Counted from the stretch's first letter, positions 27,099-35,241 are shown. The stretch: 42,829 bases of DNA from Methylohalomonas lacus (GCF_024808875.1 NZ_JANUCT010000022.1:1-42829); one strand, 5' to 3'. The notes: generated by a model from the sequence alone, not told the origin. Made by a program: numbers and translations.

Positions 27099-27758
27099 AT
27101 GAGTAATAAGGGATTTACCTTGGTAGAACTTGCCATGGTTCTGCTGATTATCGGCCTTTTGCTAGGTGGTTTATTGATGCCGTTAGCCACTCAGGTAGAG
27201 CAGCGCGATCGGAGGCTGGTGGGAGAACAGCTAGAGGATATTAAACGGGCTCTGCTGGGATATGCTGTAATAAATGGCAATTTCCCCTGTCCATCTATTG
27301 TGACGGATCCCGATGATGATGATTATGGGCTTCCTGTTGACCCCAGTGAAGATGAATGTGCTGACGACGGGTTGTTGCCATGGAAGGTGCTTGGCGTGCG
27401 AGAGAAGGATCCCTGGGGTAGTTATTGGCGATATAGGGTAGATACTAATTTCGTTGACACATTCAATCTGGGTACTGTACCTGGGGATGGCTTGGGAGTA
27501 TTCAGGGTTATTGATGGAGATGAAAAGCGACTGACTGCGGCGAATGATGAGTTCAGACCAGTTGTCGTATTTTATTCACAGGGTCCTGATATGGAATCGA
27601 ATGGCCTTAATACACATGGATCCGATCCAGATCATGCCAAATTTCAGGGAGGAGAACCTGTCCAGGGACAGTTTGATGATTTAACAGACTGGCTAACACG
27701 GCCAATTTTGCTTGAGGTTATGCTGTCATCACGCGTACTACCATCGACGGGCATCTAA
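27099..27758 (+). CDS. type IV pilin-like protein with prepilin leader
   Basis: 219 residues from the ATG at 27099 (an ATG at 27081 would add six). A short leader MSNKG is cut before the methylated F of FTLVELAMVLLIIGLLLGG, with E5 present, so this is a true pilin-type signal. The globular part holds ALLGYAVINGNFPCPS, LLPWKVLGVREKDPWG and acidic loops, the same domain type as the preceding large pilin. It is probably a minor pilin of the same fibre. The gene is AT-richer than the assembly genes. It ends 3 bases from the end of the convergent kinase gene. Confidence 0.85.
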   Translation: MSNKGFTLVELAMVLLIIGLLLGGLLMPLATQVEQRDRRLVGEQLEDIKRALLGYAVINGNFPCPSIVTDPDDDDYGLPVDPSEDECADDGLLPWKVLGVREKDPWGSYWRYRVDTNFVDTFNLGTVPGDGLGVFRVIDGDEKRLTAANDEFRPVVVFYSQGPDMESNGLNTHGSDPDHAKFQGGEPVQGQFDDLTDWLTRPILLEVMLSSRVLPSTGI

Positions 27759-27761
27759 TTA

Positions 27762-29441
27762 CTATATACCTCGGGATAATTGAAACTCCACCCTGCCTTT
27801 CTCGTTGTATGTAAGTGACAATTCATAGCCAAGGCCTTTGGCCAGTTCAGCAACCTGCAGCAGGCCAACACCCAATCCGCTGGCCGAGTTCAGTGGCTGT
27901 TTAAATAGTCGCAAGGCTATATCATCAGGTATCGGTGCTCCATTGTCCCTGACAGACAGTCTGGTGGTCTTGCTGTCGATGCGCAACTCTGCGGTTATTA
28001 GGGTGTCAGGATCAGAATCTGATTTCTGCTTGGCATTATCGATCAGGTTTTCCATCGCACTGTCGAATAGTTCACGCGGCAATGGTTTATCAAGATCCAT
28101 ATGAGCTGTGAATGCTATCGGATGATGGCCATATTTTATCTGCGCCTCTTTCCACCATTCGGTCGCGTTGATATAAGTGATTGTGTCCGTATTGGTATTC
28201 TGGAGTTTATCAAGCGCTGATTCCAGACGATGCGTTAAAACGGGCAGCTGCTTTTTCAGCAAGTCCTGGGTGGCATCGGATTTTCTAGCACCCTCATCGG
28301 TTATCAAAGAAGTTATATTGTGAAATGATTGCAGTATGTTCTTGATATCATGGGTAAGGCGGGCCCCTGTTTCATAAATGGCTTGCATGTGCGCCTGACG
28401 GGCCAGTTCGCGCTCCTGCAATTTGGCCGTGTAGAAATGATCGATAATCTGGACCAGGAGCCTGAAATGCAGTGATAGTGTGGCACCTATATTGCGGCTG
28501 GTCATGATTGTTACATGCAGATGCTCTGAATCAATTCTCACCGGGTTTCTGGTCTCTATGCCATAGCGGCCTTCCAGATCGTCCGTATGCCAGCTTACAC
28601 CGTCTATCATCGGTAGTGTCAGAAGCTTGCTTGTTGCCTGTTCGAGAAATGATTCGGGCGTATAGGTCTCGCCCTTGAGCGTTGCTATATCGCGAATCCA
28701 GCGCTCGAAGGGGGTGCCTATATTTAATAGTGACTGAGTCCATAGCTCGGCCAGGCCGCTGAAACCGGTGCGGGGTGATAACAGCCAACTGATCAGCAGG
28801 ATTAATACACCAATGAACAGGAAGGTTTTAACCAGTGCCGTGCCATAGTCCTGGTCGGTTATGGGGTGGCTATTAATGATACTGCCGAGAAGCAATAAAC
28901 TGGCAAGCAATGCTGTTGTTATGGCACCGAACAGATCGACCTGTAGACCGGTCTTTTTGTCAGGACGCGCATCGCCGGGCATTAGCAATATCAACAGTGG
29001 CAAGAAGAACAGGCCACTGTTGATTAGAGAAATGAACAGGGGATCAAGTCTTATTGGAAACAGCTGTGAAGCACCGCTGATCAGTAATTCGATAAATAGA
29101 AAGAACAGGATTACCAGGTTGATGTTGCGCTCCTGGTTGGTCTGCGGCAGTCTGCCCCCTGTCAGGCCGATCAGCAGTATCAGCCAGCCGCTGAGAAGCC
29201 ACCAGTCGAGCCAGACGAGGAAGCCGCCCATCAGAACGATAAACAACAGGATGTTCTGCCAGTTCAGTCGCTGACTGCCGCGCCAGATGGGCTGCCATAT
29301 CAGGAACAGGCCGACGTGAGCCAGAATCAGCGAACGCGCTATGGGCGAATCGAGTCCGGTCGCGATAGCCGCATGTAGCGTCAACAACAGCAGAGTGCTG
29401 ACCAGACGCTGGCTGAAATTCTGCGTTAGAATAGTCTTCAA
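27762..29441 (-). CDS. membrane sensor histidine kinase (PrsK/PilS-like)
   Basis: 559 residues. The N-terminal half has about seven or eight membrane helices (residues 14-222). A soluble, possibly GAF-like domain follows (about 245-335). The kinase part has the phospho-accepting H364 in ARLTHDIKNILQSF, the N box ENLIDNAKQK (464-473), G1 DNGAPI and G2 GLGVGL (522-527). There is no receiver domain. The best start is a TTG at 29439-29441 with no good ribosome-binding site, so the N-terminus is uncertain. It is divergent from the permease gene, 42 bases away. The only regulator in the window lacking a kinase is at 13402. Confidence 0.9.
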   Translation of the reverse strand: MKTILTQNFSQRLVSTLLLLTLHAAIATGLDSPIARSLILAHVGLFLIWQPIWRGSQRLNWQNILLFIVLMGGFLVWLDWWLLSGWLILLIGLTGGRLPQTNQERNINLVILFFLFIELLISGASQLFPIRLDPLFISLINSGLFFLPLLILLMPGDARPDKKTGLQVDLFGAITTALLASLLLLGSIINSHPITDQDYGTALVKTFLFIGVLILLISWLLSPRTGFSGLAELWTQSLLNIGTPFERWIRDIATLKGETYTPESFLEQATSKLLTLPMIDGVSWHTDDLEGRYGIETRNPVRIDSEHLHVTIMTSRNIGATLSLHFRLLVQIIDHFYTAKLQERELARQAHMQAIYETGARLTHDIKNILQSFHNITSLITDEGARKSDATQDLLKKQLPVLTHRLESALDKLQNTNTDTITYINATEWWKEAQIKYGHHPIAFTAHMDLDKPLPRELFDSAMENLIDNAKQKSDSDPDTLITAELRIDSKTTRLSVRDNGAPIPDDIALRLFKQPLNSASGLGVGLLQVAELAKGLGYELSLTYNEKGRVEFQLSRGI

Positions 29442-29483
29442 GAAACTGGCCCGGGGGTTCGGTTTATTATCAGGTTCTGGCTT

Positions 29484-30260
29484 ATGGACACATTACTCAG
29501 AATTGTAGTCATTGCGCAACAGGGGCTGAAGGAGGCCTGGTACAGTCGTTTCTATAGCCTGCTGTGCCTGGTCATTGTCCTGTGTGCAGGTCTGGGCCTG
29601 TTTGCTGGCGAACTGGTCCTGTCTGGTGCCGACGGTACCCGCCTGAGTGTCTATAACTTCATCCTGCGACTGGCCCTGGTTGGCGTGTTTGCCATTCATG
29701 TTATACAGAGTCTGCTACGCGACCGTATAGACAAGCAGACCGAGGTAATGCTGTCGCTGGATATGCCGCGTGAGATTTACGTGCTCGGTCGCCTGCTGGG
29801 TTTTCTGGCGGTATCGTTGATTGCTGTCCTCGTCGCCATCCTGTATCCGCTATGGTTCAGCAGTCCGCTCACGGTGGCTGGTTGGGGCCTGAGCCTGTAC
29901 ACGGAACTGGCGATGATCATCTGCCTGGCAGGCTTCGTTACAATCAGCCTCAATAATGCCGCAGCCTGCTTCAGCCTGGTCGCCGGCCTGTATTTTCTGG
30001 CTCGCAACATGGGCAATCTGCTGCTGCTGAGTCAAAGCCCCATCCTGGAAGGTCGCGATTCCGGACTGGACTGGATGACCGCTGTTTTGCAGGCGATCAA
30101 CACGGTTCTGCCCGATCTGTGGCGCTTTGCCCCGTCGGAATGGCTTATCAACAATACAGCGGACTTGTCGGCAGTGGGCATGAACATGCTGACAGCGGCT
30201 ATTTTCTGCCTGTTGCTGTTTGCAGCCACGGGCTTCGATTTGCATCGCAAGAACCTTTGA
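29484..30260 (+). CDS. ABC-2-type membrane permease
   Basis: 258 residues with about six hydrophobic helices in the layout of NosY/CcmB-like ABC-2 permeases. The loop after helix 2 (SLLRDRIDKQTEVMLSLDMP) resembles the cytoplasmic coupling region of such exporters. No ATP-binding domain is present, and none is adjacent. An ATPase of the matching type lies 3.2 kb downstream at 33416-34147. Its stop overlaps the start of the next gene (TGATG). Substrate unknown. Confidence 0.75.
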   Translation: MDTLLRIVVIAQQGLKEAWYSRFYSLLCLVIVLCAGLGLFAGELVLSGADGTRLSVYNFILRLALVGVFAIHVIQSLLRDRIDKQTEVMLSLDMPREIYVLGRLLGFLAVSLIAVLVAILYPLWFSSPLTVAGWGLSLYTELAMIICLAGFVTISLNNAAACFSLVAGLYFLARNMGNLLLLSQSPILEGRDSGLDWMTAVLQAINTVLPDLWRFAPSEWLINNTADLSAVGMNMLTAAIFCLLLFAATGFDLHRKNL

Positions 30261-30985
30261 TGGTGCTGCTCCGCCGCCACTCCCCGTATCGTCAACGGCC
30301 GCTGACGGCGGTGCCGGGCTACCTGGTTGGGCTATTGTTACTGCTGCTGTTGCTGCAGGTTGGAACAGGCCTCTACCGGCAGCCTCCCGAGGCCCGCGTT
30401 GAGGCATTGCCGGCAGTACCGGCAATGTCCTATCTCCAGGTATTGAGTTTTGGCGATCCGGCGTTTCTTTCGCGCCTGCTCGTACTCTGGTTGCAGACCC
30501 ATGACTATCAGCAGGGTGTCAGTCTTTCCTACCGGGAGATTGATTACACGCGGCTGGCCGGGTGGCTGGCGGCAAGCCTGAAGCTGGATCCGGGCCACGA
30601 CTATCCCCTGCTTCTGGCCAGCCGGGTATACGCCATGGTGGACGATGCCGATCGTCAGCGGGTCATGCTGGGTTTTGTCGCCGAGCGGTTCAGGGAGCGG
30701 CCGGTTGACCGCTGGCGCTGGCTGGCCCATGCGGTTTATGTCGCCAAGCACCGGCTGAAGGACGAACCGCTTGCACTTGAGTACGCCCGCCTGCTGGCTG
30801 ATGAAACACGACCGGGTGAAATAGCGGGTTGGGCGCGCCAGATGCAGATATTCATACTGGCGGACATGGGCGAGGTCGAAGCGGCCAAGGTGCTGTTGGG
30901 CGGCTTGCTGGAAAGCGGGGAAATGACGGATTCGGGCGAATACCGCTATCTGCTACAGCGTCTGGAGGACCAGGCGCAGGAGTAG
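30260..30985 (+). CDS. bitopic membrane protein with helical repeat domain
   Basis: 241 residues from the ATG at 30260, which overlaps the permease stop. An N-terminal membrane helix (about 19-33, including LVGLLLLLLLLQVG) is followed by an extracytoplasmic helical domain with TPR/SEL1-like spacing (YPLLLASRVYAMVDDADRQR, PLALEYARLLADE). I do not recognise a named family. The open frame reaches back to 30119 inside the permease gene, but the coupled ATG is far more likely. It probably acts with the permease. Confidence 0.7.
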   Translation: MVLLRRHSPYRQRPLTAVPGYLVGLLLLLLLLQVGTGLYRQPPEARVEALPAVPAMSYLQVLSFGDPAFLSRLLVLWLQTHDYQQGVSLSYREIDYTRLAGWLAASLKLDPGHDYPLLLASRVYAMVDDADRQRVMLGFVAERFRERPVDRWRWLAHAVYVAKHRLKDEPLALEYARLLADETRPGEIAGWARQMQIFILADMGEVEAAKVLLGGLLESGEMTDSGEYRYLLQRLEDQAQE

Positions 30986-31034
30986 TGCGGGTTAGCAAGT
31001 CCTGTCACAGGTTGTCAGCCAACCTGTAACGTTC

Positions 31035-32249
31035 TCAGTCGAAGAGCCTGTCAATCCGCTCGATCATTCCCCGGTAATACTCGTCATCCGGCTTCAATTT
31101 GAGCAGCTCGCTGAACTGTTCGTGGGCCTGCAGGTAATGGCCTTTAATGTAGAGTTCAATCGCCCTGTCATGCATACCCAGCCAGGCGTCGTCACCATTG
31201 GCGGTAGATGCGCCCTTGAACAGTGGCTGATAAATATTCGCCGGCTTTTGCTTGCCACGCAGGACAAGGCGGTCAAGCTGGCGAAAGGTATAATCCGGAC
31301 TCGATTGCACGACATGAGCGCTGGTAATAATGGGCACCCGGTATTCACGCGTGAGGCGCTCGAGGCGCGAGGCAACGTTGACCGCATCACCAATGACCGT
31401 GTAACTGGCCCGCTTGGACGAACCGATATTACCCACGTTCATGTCACCGCGATTGATACCGATGCACAGATCCAGTGTGGGCCAGTCCCGTTCGGCGAAA
31501 TCCCGGCTCAATTCGGCGACAGCTTCCTGCATGGCAAATGCGGCATCGAGTGCCTTGCTGCTCTGGTCATGCTGTACAAGCGGTGCGCCCCAGAACGCCA
31601 TGACCGAGTCGCCGATGTATTTGTCTATCGTGGCGTCATGATCCAGCAGGATGCTGCTCATGACATCAAAATGGCGATTGAGCAGCCGGGTGAGCTCCAT
31701 AGGCTCCAGTTGCTCGGCGACACGGGTGAAGTTGACCAGGTCCGCAAACAGCACTGTCAGCTCACGCGACTCACCCTCGAGGGAAAAACTGTCCGGTTCG
31801 CGACACAGCTGGCGCACAACCTCGACCGGCACATAGTGACTGAAGGTGTCGATAATCTGCTGGCGCTGGTGTGAGTAGGCGTAGTAACTGATCAGGACAT
31901 TGATCACGAACAGTATCAGAATGATGAGCAGGTAATACTCCATCGGTAGGACACCGGGCTGCAAAACACCAGTGTAGCTGAGATAAACTGGCGGCACGGT
32001 ACAGCCCAGCGTCAGCAGCGAGGCGGGTAATGGCTCAAGTTGCGGCAGAGAGAAACTGAGCAGCAGGCCGATGGTGGCAAGCAGTAGAAAGTCCACTGTC
32101 AGTACGAGACCGCCCAGGACCGGCCAGGCGGCACTGAAGGCGGGTAACGACGCGGTGCCCGGCTCGATACGGAACACGCCCGCCGCATGACCGAGAAACA
32201 GCAGACAGACGAACAACACAAATGCAATCCTTGGCAACAGGCGGTTCAT
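31035..32249 (-). CDS. class III adenylate cyclase, membrane-bound
   Basis: 404 residues. About four membrane segments (8-25, 44-66, 76-93, 105-122), a linker, then a cyclase domain (about 163-345). Metal-binding aspartates are D170 (LFADLVNFT) and D214 (YIGDSVMAFWG). The base-selecting pair K210 and D288 (TVIGDAVNVASRLE) points to ATP rather than GTP, and the transition-state residues N291 and R295 are present. It should make cAMP at the inner membrane. Many relatives carry a CHASE2 sensor between membrane segments; here that region is only about 20 residues, so the sensor is missing or very small. It is encoded opposite to its neighbours. Confidence 0.92.
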   Translation of the reverse strand: MNRLLPRIAFVLFVCLLFLGHAAGVFRIEPGTASLPAFSAAWPVLGGLVLTVDFLLLATIGLLLSFSLPQLEPLPASLLTLGCTVPPVYLSYTGVLQPGVLPMEYYLLIILILFVINVLISYYAYSHQRQQIIDTFSHYVPVEVVRQLCREPDSFSLEGESRELTVLFADLVNFTRVAEQLEPMELTRLLNRHFDVMSSILLDHDATIDKYIGDSVMAFWGAPLVQHDQSSKALDAAFAMQEAVAELSRDFAERDWPTLDLCIGINRGDMNVGNIGSSKRASYTVIGDAVNVASRLERLTREYRVPIITSAHVVQSSPDYTFRQLDRLVLRGKQKPANIYQPLFKGASTANGDDAWLGMHDRAIELYIKGHYLQAHEQFSELLKLKPDDEYYRGMIERIDRLFD

Positions 32250-32507
32250 CGGAAATGGTCCTGTAGGCGCAGAAAGCCACCATGCCTAAGGACGGTGCTT
32301 TCAGTGCGGAAATATGGTTGATGCCCCCGAAGTCAATTATAGTGCCACCACAACCGACACGCGAATGTTATTGATTTCATTGGGTATGATGAAAATCTGT
32401 CGCCAGCGTCGAGTTTTCGTCAGTTGCTGTCGGAATACGGTCATTTCGGCCGTTGATCCGTCCGGGGCGCTGAAAGATATAGCCATGAAAACAATGAGTT
32501 AAAAACA
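32250..32507. other. upstream region of the pilin gene, no gene seen
   Basis: The cyclase ATG and the pilin ATG are divergent and 321 bases apart. The region holds no supported reading frame. It contains CTGTC at 32397-32401 and again at 32427-32431 (30 bases apart, about three helical turns) and GACAC, the inverse of GTGTC, at 32356-32360. These resemble the (C/G)TGTC boxes described for PilR upstream of pilA in Pseudomonas and lie about 105-175 bases before the expected start of transcription. Confidence 0.35.
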
Positions 32508-32523
32508 TGGCACAGCTTTTGTA
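32508..32523 (+). promoter_or_regulatory. strong candidate sigma-54 promoter for the pilin gene
   Basis: TGGCAC-AGCTT-TTGTA matches the sigma-54 consensus TGGCAC-N5-TTGCA at every position except T for C in the -12 element, with exact spacing. The expected start is near 32534, giving a leader of about 37 bases that contains CAGGA ahead of the pilin ATG. Confidence 0.8.
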
Positions 32524-32570
32524 TGATAACTTATCAGCCACAATTTCAAGCAGGATGTCAGGAAGCAACC

Positions 32571-33278
32571 ATGAATAAAGCAAAGCAATCCGGTTTTACG
32601 CTCGTAGAAATTGCCATCGTCCTGGTCATTATCGGACTGTTGCTCGGCGGTATCCTCAAGGGCCAGGAGCTTATCAACAGCGCCCGCGTGCGTAACATGG
32701 CCGACCAGAATTCGGCGATTCAGGCTGCTTACTTTGGTTTTATTGACAGGTATCGCCAAGTACCTGGTGATATGTGTAACCAGGATGCTGTTGATGCGAT
32801 TGGTCAGGATATTAACACTACCGATACCGCGACGTGTGGCAATGGCCGGCTTGATAGTGGCGTATTAGAGGAAGCAGCGGGGGTCTGGGAGCATCTCTCG
32901 AAGGCAGGATTCATGACAGGTAATTATCAGGGACTTGATGGAGGAAACTATCAGTCACCTACGGCAGCTCCGGTTAATGCTTTTAATGGCTATGTGTTAC
33001 TTGGCCGGATAGAGAATGCTGCTTATCAAGGCGATGGTAGTGAGCGTCTGGGCTACGTATTTGGTCAGCAAACACCGGTGAATATAATGCGGGAGTTGGA
33101 TGTAAAACTGGATGATGGCCGTCCCGCAACAGGTGTCTTACGCATGACATTAAGCGATGGCAATTATTCGCCTATGACAGACAGTGATGATGCTAACTGT
33201 ATAGATACAGATGCGGATCCTGATATTTGGGATATCAATACGAACTCTCAGGATTGCAATGGTGTATACCTCTATTAG
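32571..33278 (+). CDS. type IV pilin (MshA/PulG-like), candidate major subunit
   Basis: 235 residues. The leader MNKAKQSG is cut before FTLVEIAIVLVIIGLLLGGIL, with E5 present. The mature protein continues with ELINSARVRNMADQNSAIQ and YRQVPGDM, a pattern seen in MSHA/PulG-type subunits, then a Gly/Asn/Asp-rich domain with cysteines near the C-terminus (ANCIDTDAD, DCNGVYLY). The frame is open back to 32523, but AGGA about 7 bases before the ATG at 32571 fixes the start. It has its own sigma-54 promoter candidate and a strong terminator, as expected for an abundant subunit produced separately from the assembly genes. Confidence 0.88.
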   Translation: MNKAKQSGFTLVEIAIVLVIIGLLLGGILKGQELINSARVRNMADQNSAIQAAYFGFIDRYRQVPGDMCNQDAVDAIGQDINTTDTATCGNGRLDSGVLEEAAGVWEHLSKAGFMTGNYQGLDGGNYQSPTAAPVNAFNGYVLLGRIENAAYQGDGSERLGYVFGQQTPVNIMRELDVKLDDGRPATGVLRMTLSDGNYSPMTDSDDANCIDTDADPDIWDINTNSQDCNGVYLY

Positions 33279-33342
33279 ATTTATTGAGTGGTGACAACAA
33301 GAAGGAGCTTTCTCCTCTTAAACTGGCAACTCCAGTTGTTCA

Positions 33343-33371
33343 GGCCCGCTAAAAGCGGGCCTTTCTTTTTT
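33343..33371 (+). terminator. rho-independent terminator after the pilin gene
   Basis: GGCCCGCT-AAA-AGCGGGCC (33343-33361) followed by TTTCTTTTTT. A smaller AGGAG/CTCCT hairpin lies just upstream at about 33303-33316. Confidence 0.93.
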
Positions 33372-33415
33372 GTGCGGTACTTTTCTGACGGGCGTAAATC
33401 TGCAATGCTCTAGCC

Positions 33416-34147
33416 ATGTCCGCAAAACCGCTTGTCATTCGTGATTTATACAAGGCCTATCGCGTTGGCCAACCCGTTCTCGATGGTCTCTCGCTCACTG
33501 TCGATAGTGGCGACGCGCTGGCGCTGGTGGGTATCAACGGCGCCGGCAAGACGACACTGATCAAGTCGATACTCGACTTCGTCAGCATCGACTGCGGCAA
33601 TATCGAAATCTTTTCCGAATCCCACGCGCGGCACCAGGCCCGGGCCCGCATTGCCTTCCTGCCGGAGCGCTTCCAGCCGCCCTACTACCTGACCGGCGAA
33701 GGTTTCCTGCGCATGATGGCGCGGCTTTACCGGGCGTCCTATAGCGAGAGCGGGATCGCCGCGACCATGCAGGCCCTGGATCTACCCGCCAGTGCGCTGT
33801 CGCAGCCAGTGCGCGAGTATTCCAAGGGCATGGCGCAGAAGCTGGGACTGATCGCCTGCCTGCACAGCCAGCGCTCGCTGTTGATCATGGATGAGCCGAT
33901 GAGCGGTCTCGATCCTAAAGCCCGGCACGCTTTCAAGCAGCTGCTGCGGGAACTGCCTGGAGAGGGTCGGACACTGTTCTTCAGTACTCATCTGCTCGCC
34001 GACGTCGAGGCCGTCTGCAATAAAATGGCGATATTGCACGATGGCCGGCTGCATTTTGTCGGTTCACCGACGGAGTGTTGCCGGCAATTCGGGACCGAGG
34101 AACTGGAAAATGCCTATATGCAATGCATTGGTGCGCAGGTTGCTTAA
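33416..34147 (+). CDS. ABC transporter ATP-binding protein (NosF/CcmA-like)
   Basis: 243 residues, one nucleotide-binding domain. Walker A is GINGAGKTT (about 38-46), the signature is reduced to EYSKGMAQKLGL in place of LSGGQ, Walker B is LLIMDEPMSGLDP, and the switch histidine is in FFSTHLLADVE. The SKGM-type signature is common in NosF and other ABC-2 export ATPases, so it should still be active. The obvious partner is the permease at 29484, now separated by a membrane protein, a cyclase and a pilin gene. Confidence 0.92.
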   Translation: MSAKPLVIRDLYKAYRVGQPVLDGLSLTVDSGDALALVGINGAGKTTLIKSILDFVSIDCGNIEIFSESHARHQARARIAFLPERFQPPYYLTGEGFLRMMARLYRASYSESGIAATMQALDLPASALSQPVREYSKGMAQKLGLIACLHSQRSLLIMDEPMSGLDPKARHAFKQLLRELPGEGRTLFFSTHLLADVEAVCNKMAILHDGRLHFVGSPTECCRQFGTEELENAYMQCIGAQVA

Positions 34148-34196
34148 TCGGTTAATTGGTGACTGGTTATAGGTGATAGGCAAGGCCCCAACTTCT

Positions 34197-34261
34197 GTGG
34201 GAGCGGATCACAATCCGCGAGATCATTTGCGCATGTTTCGCCGACTGAAGTCGGCTCCTAC
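34197..34261 (+). repeat. REPIN copy C (best-preserved copy)
   Basis: The left REP is GTGGGAGCGGATCACAATCC followed by GCGA. The right, inverted REP ends GCCGACTGAAGTCGGCTCCT then AC. Both halves start or end with the G(T/A)(G/A)GGAGC(G/C)G pattern and close with CGCGA or CGGCGA, the classic REP form. It lies between the ABC ATPase and the convergent EamA gene. Confidence 0.85.
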
Positions 34262-34268
34262 GGAACTG

Positions 34269-34331
34269 GTTAATTGGTTATTGATGTTGAATCTTTTCTT
34301 GATACTGAAACAGTGCCGGTCACGCTTTTTT
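34269..34331 (+). repeat. satellite block next to REPIN C, also found at 42659-42730
   Basis: The segment beginning GTTAATTGGTTATTGATGTT and ending with ACTGAAACAGTGCCGGTCAC then GCTTTTTT recurs after REPIN D with about 80% identity by eye. The region 34150-34190 also shares ATTGGTGACTGG-type words with 42466-42500. Confidence 0.7.
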
Positions 34332-34341
34332 CAATCACCAA

Positions 34342-35241
34342 TCACCCAATCGGCTGGCCGTAATAAATACAGAAAATGCCCAGCACCATCAGCCCACCGG
34401 CGACGAGATGCTGCGGCAGATGGCGTTCGCTGAACAGCCAGGCGCCGTAGAGCATGCCGAACAGCAGGCTGGTACGCTTGACCGTTATCATGTAGGCGGT
34501 TTCGACGCGATCCAGCGCCAGGAAATGCGTGATCACCATGATGGCCATCAATGCGGCCAGTAGCAGACCGGCACCGGGACGGCGTAGACAACCGCGCAGG
34601 CTTGCTGGCTTCCAGAGCCAGGCCAGAATGAGACTGCCGAGGCCCAGCAGCACGTAATAGAACGCCGCAAAAAACAGTGGCGGCGCCTGATTCATCGCCG
34701 CCTTGCCGAGCACGGCGGTGATACTGTAAAGCGCTGCGACCACCAGCATGAGCTGCGAACCGCGATTGCTGAACGCCGCCCGAAACGGTTCCAGCAACCT
34801 GGGGCCGCTACCGTCGGCGGTGACCGAGTCCAGGTTCAGCAGATAGCCGCCGGCCACCACCAGCAGTATGCCTGTCAGCCCCAGGCCTGTGACACGTTCA
34901 CCGAGGAAGACAAAGGCACACACGGTAATGATGACCGGGGTGAAGCTCAGGTACGGCAGCGTCAGCGCCAGCGGGTAGTCGCGGATTGCCTTCATGTACA
35001 GGAGCATGGCCAGGATTTCACACGGCAGCATGGCAGCGAGAATGAGCAGGAATTCCGGCGTGAATTCCGGTGTATCGACAAACAGCAGGATCGGCGCAAG
35101 CAGCAATCCGGACAGCGTGAACCGCAGCAGCACGATTTCCATGGCCCGGTAGCCGCCCAGAAAGCGCTTGGTCAGGGCATCCGCCGAGGCGACGGCGATC
35201 GCGCAGAGCAGCGCCAGGCTGAGCCAGTCGACGTGCATCAT
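34342..35241 (-). CDS. EamA/DMT-family transporter
   Basis: 299 residues with about ten membrane helices in two EamA repeats (about 5-135 and 155-290), the usual size for this drug/metabolite transporter family. Substrate unknown. The open frame runs back to 35352 inside the neighbouring gene, but MMHVDWLSLALLCAIAVASA at 35241 is the natural N-terminus. Its ATGATGA start overlaps the stop codon of the upstream cpYpsA gene, so translation is coupled. The stop lies at the edge of the dispersed repeat region. Confidence 0.88.
   Translation of the reverse strand: MMHVDWLSLALLCAIAVASADALTKRFLGGYRAMEIVLLRFTLSGLLLAPILLFVDTPEFTPEFLLILAAMLPCEILAMLLYMKAIRDYPLALTLPYLSFTPVIITVCAFVFLGERVTGLGLTGILLVVAGGYLLNLDSVTADGSGPRLLEPFRAAFSNRGSQLMLVVAALYSITAVLGKAAMNQAPPLFFAAFYYVLLGLGSLILAWLWKPASLRGCLRRPGAGLLLAALMAIMVITHFLALDRVETAYMITVKRTSLLFGMLYGAWLFSERHLPQHLVAGGLMVLGIFCIYYGQPIG

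Noticed and set aside
30119-30259. N-terminal extension of the membrane protein at 30260
   Set aside because: It would overlap the permease gene by 140 bases; the ATG overlapping the permease stop gives a normal membrane anchor.
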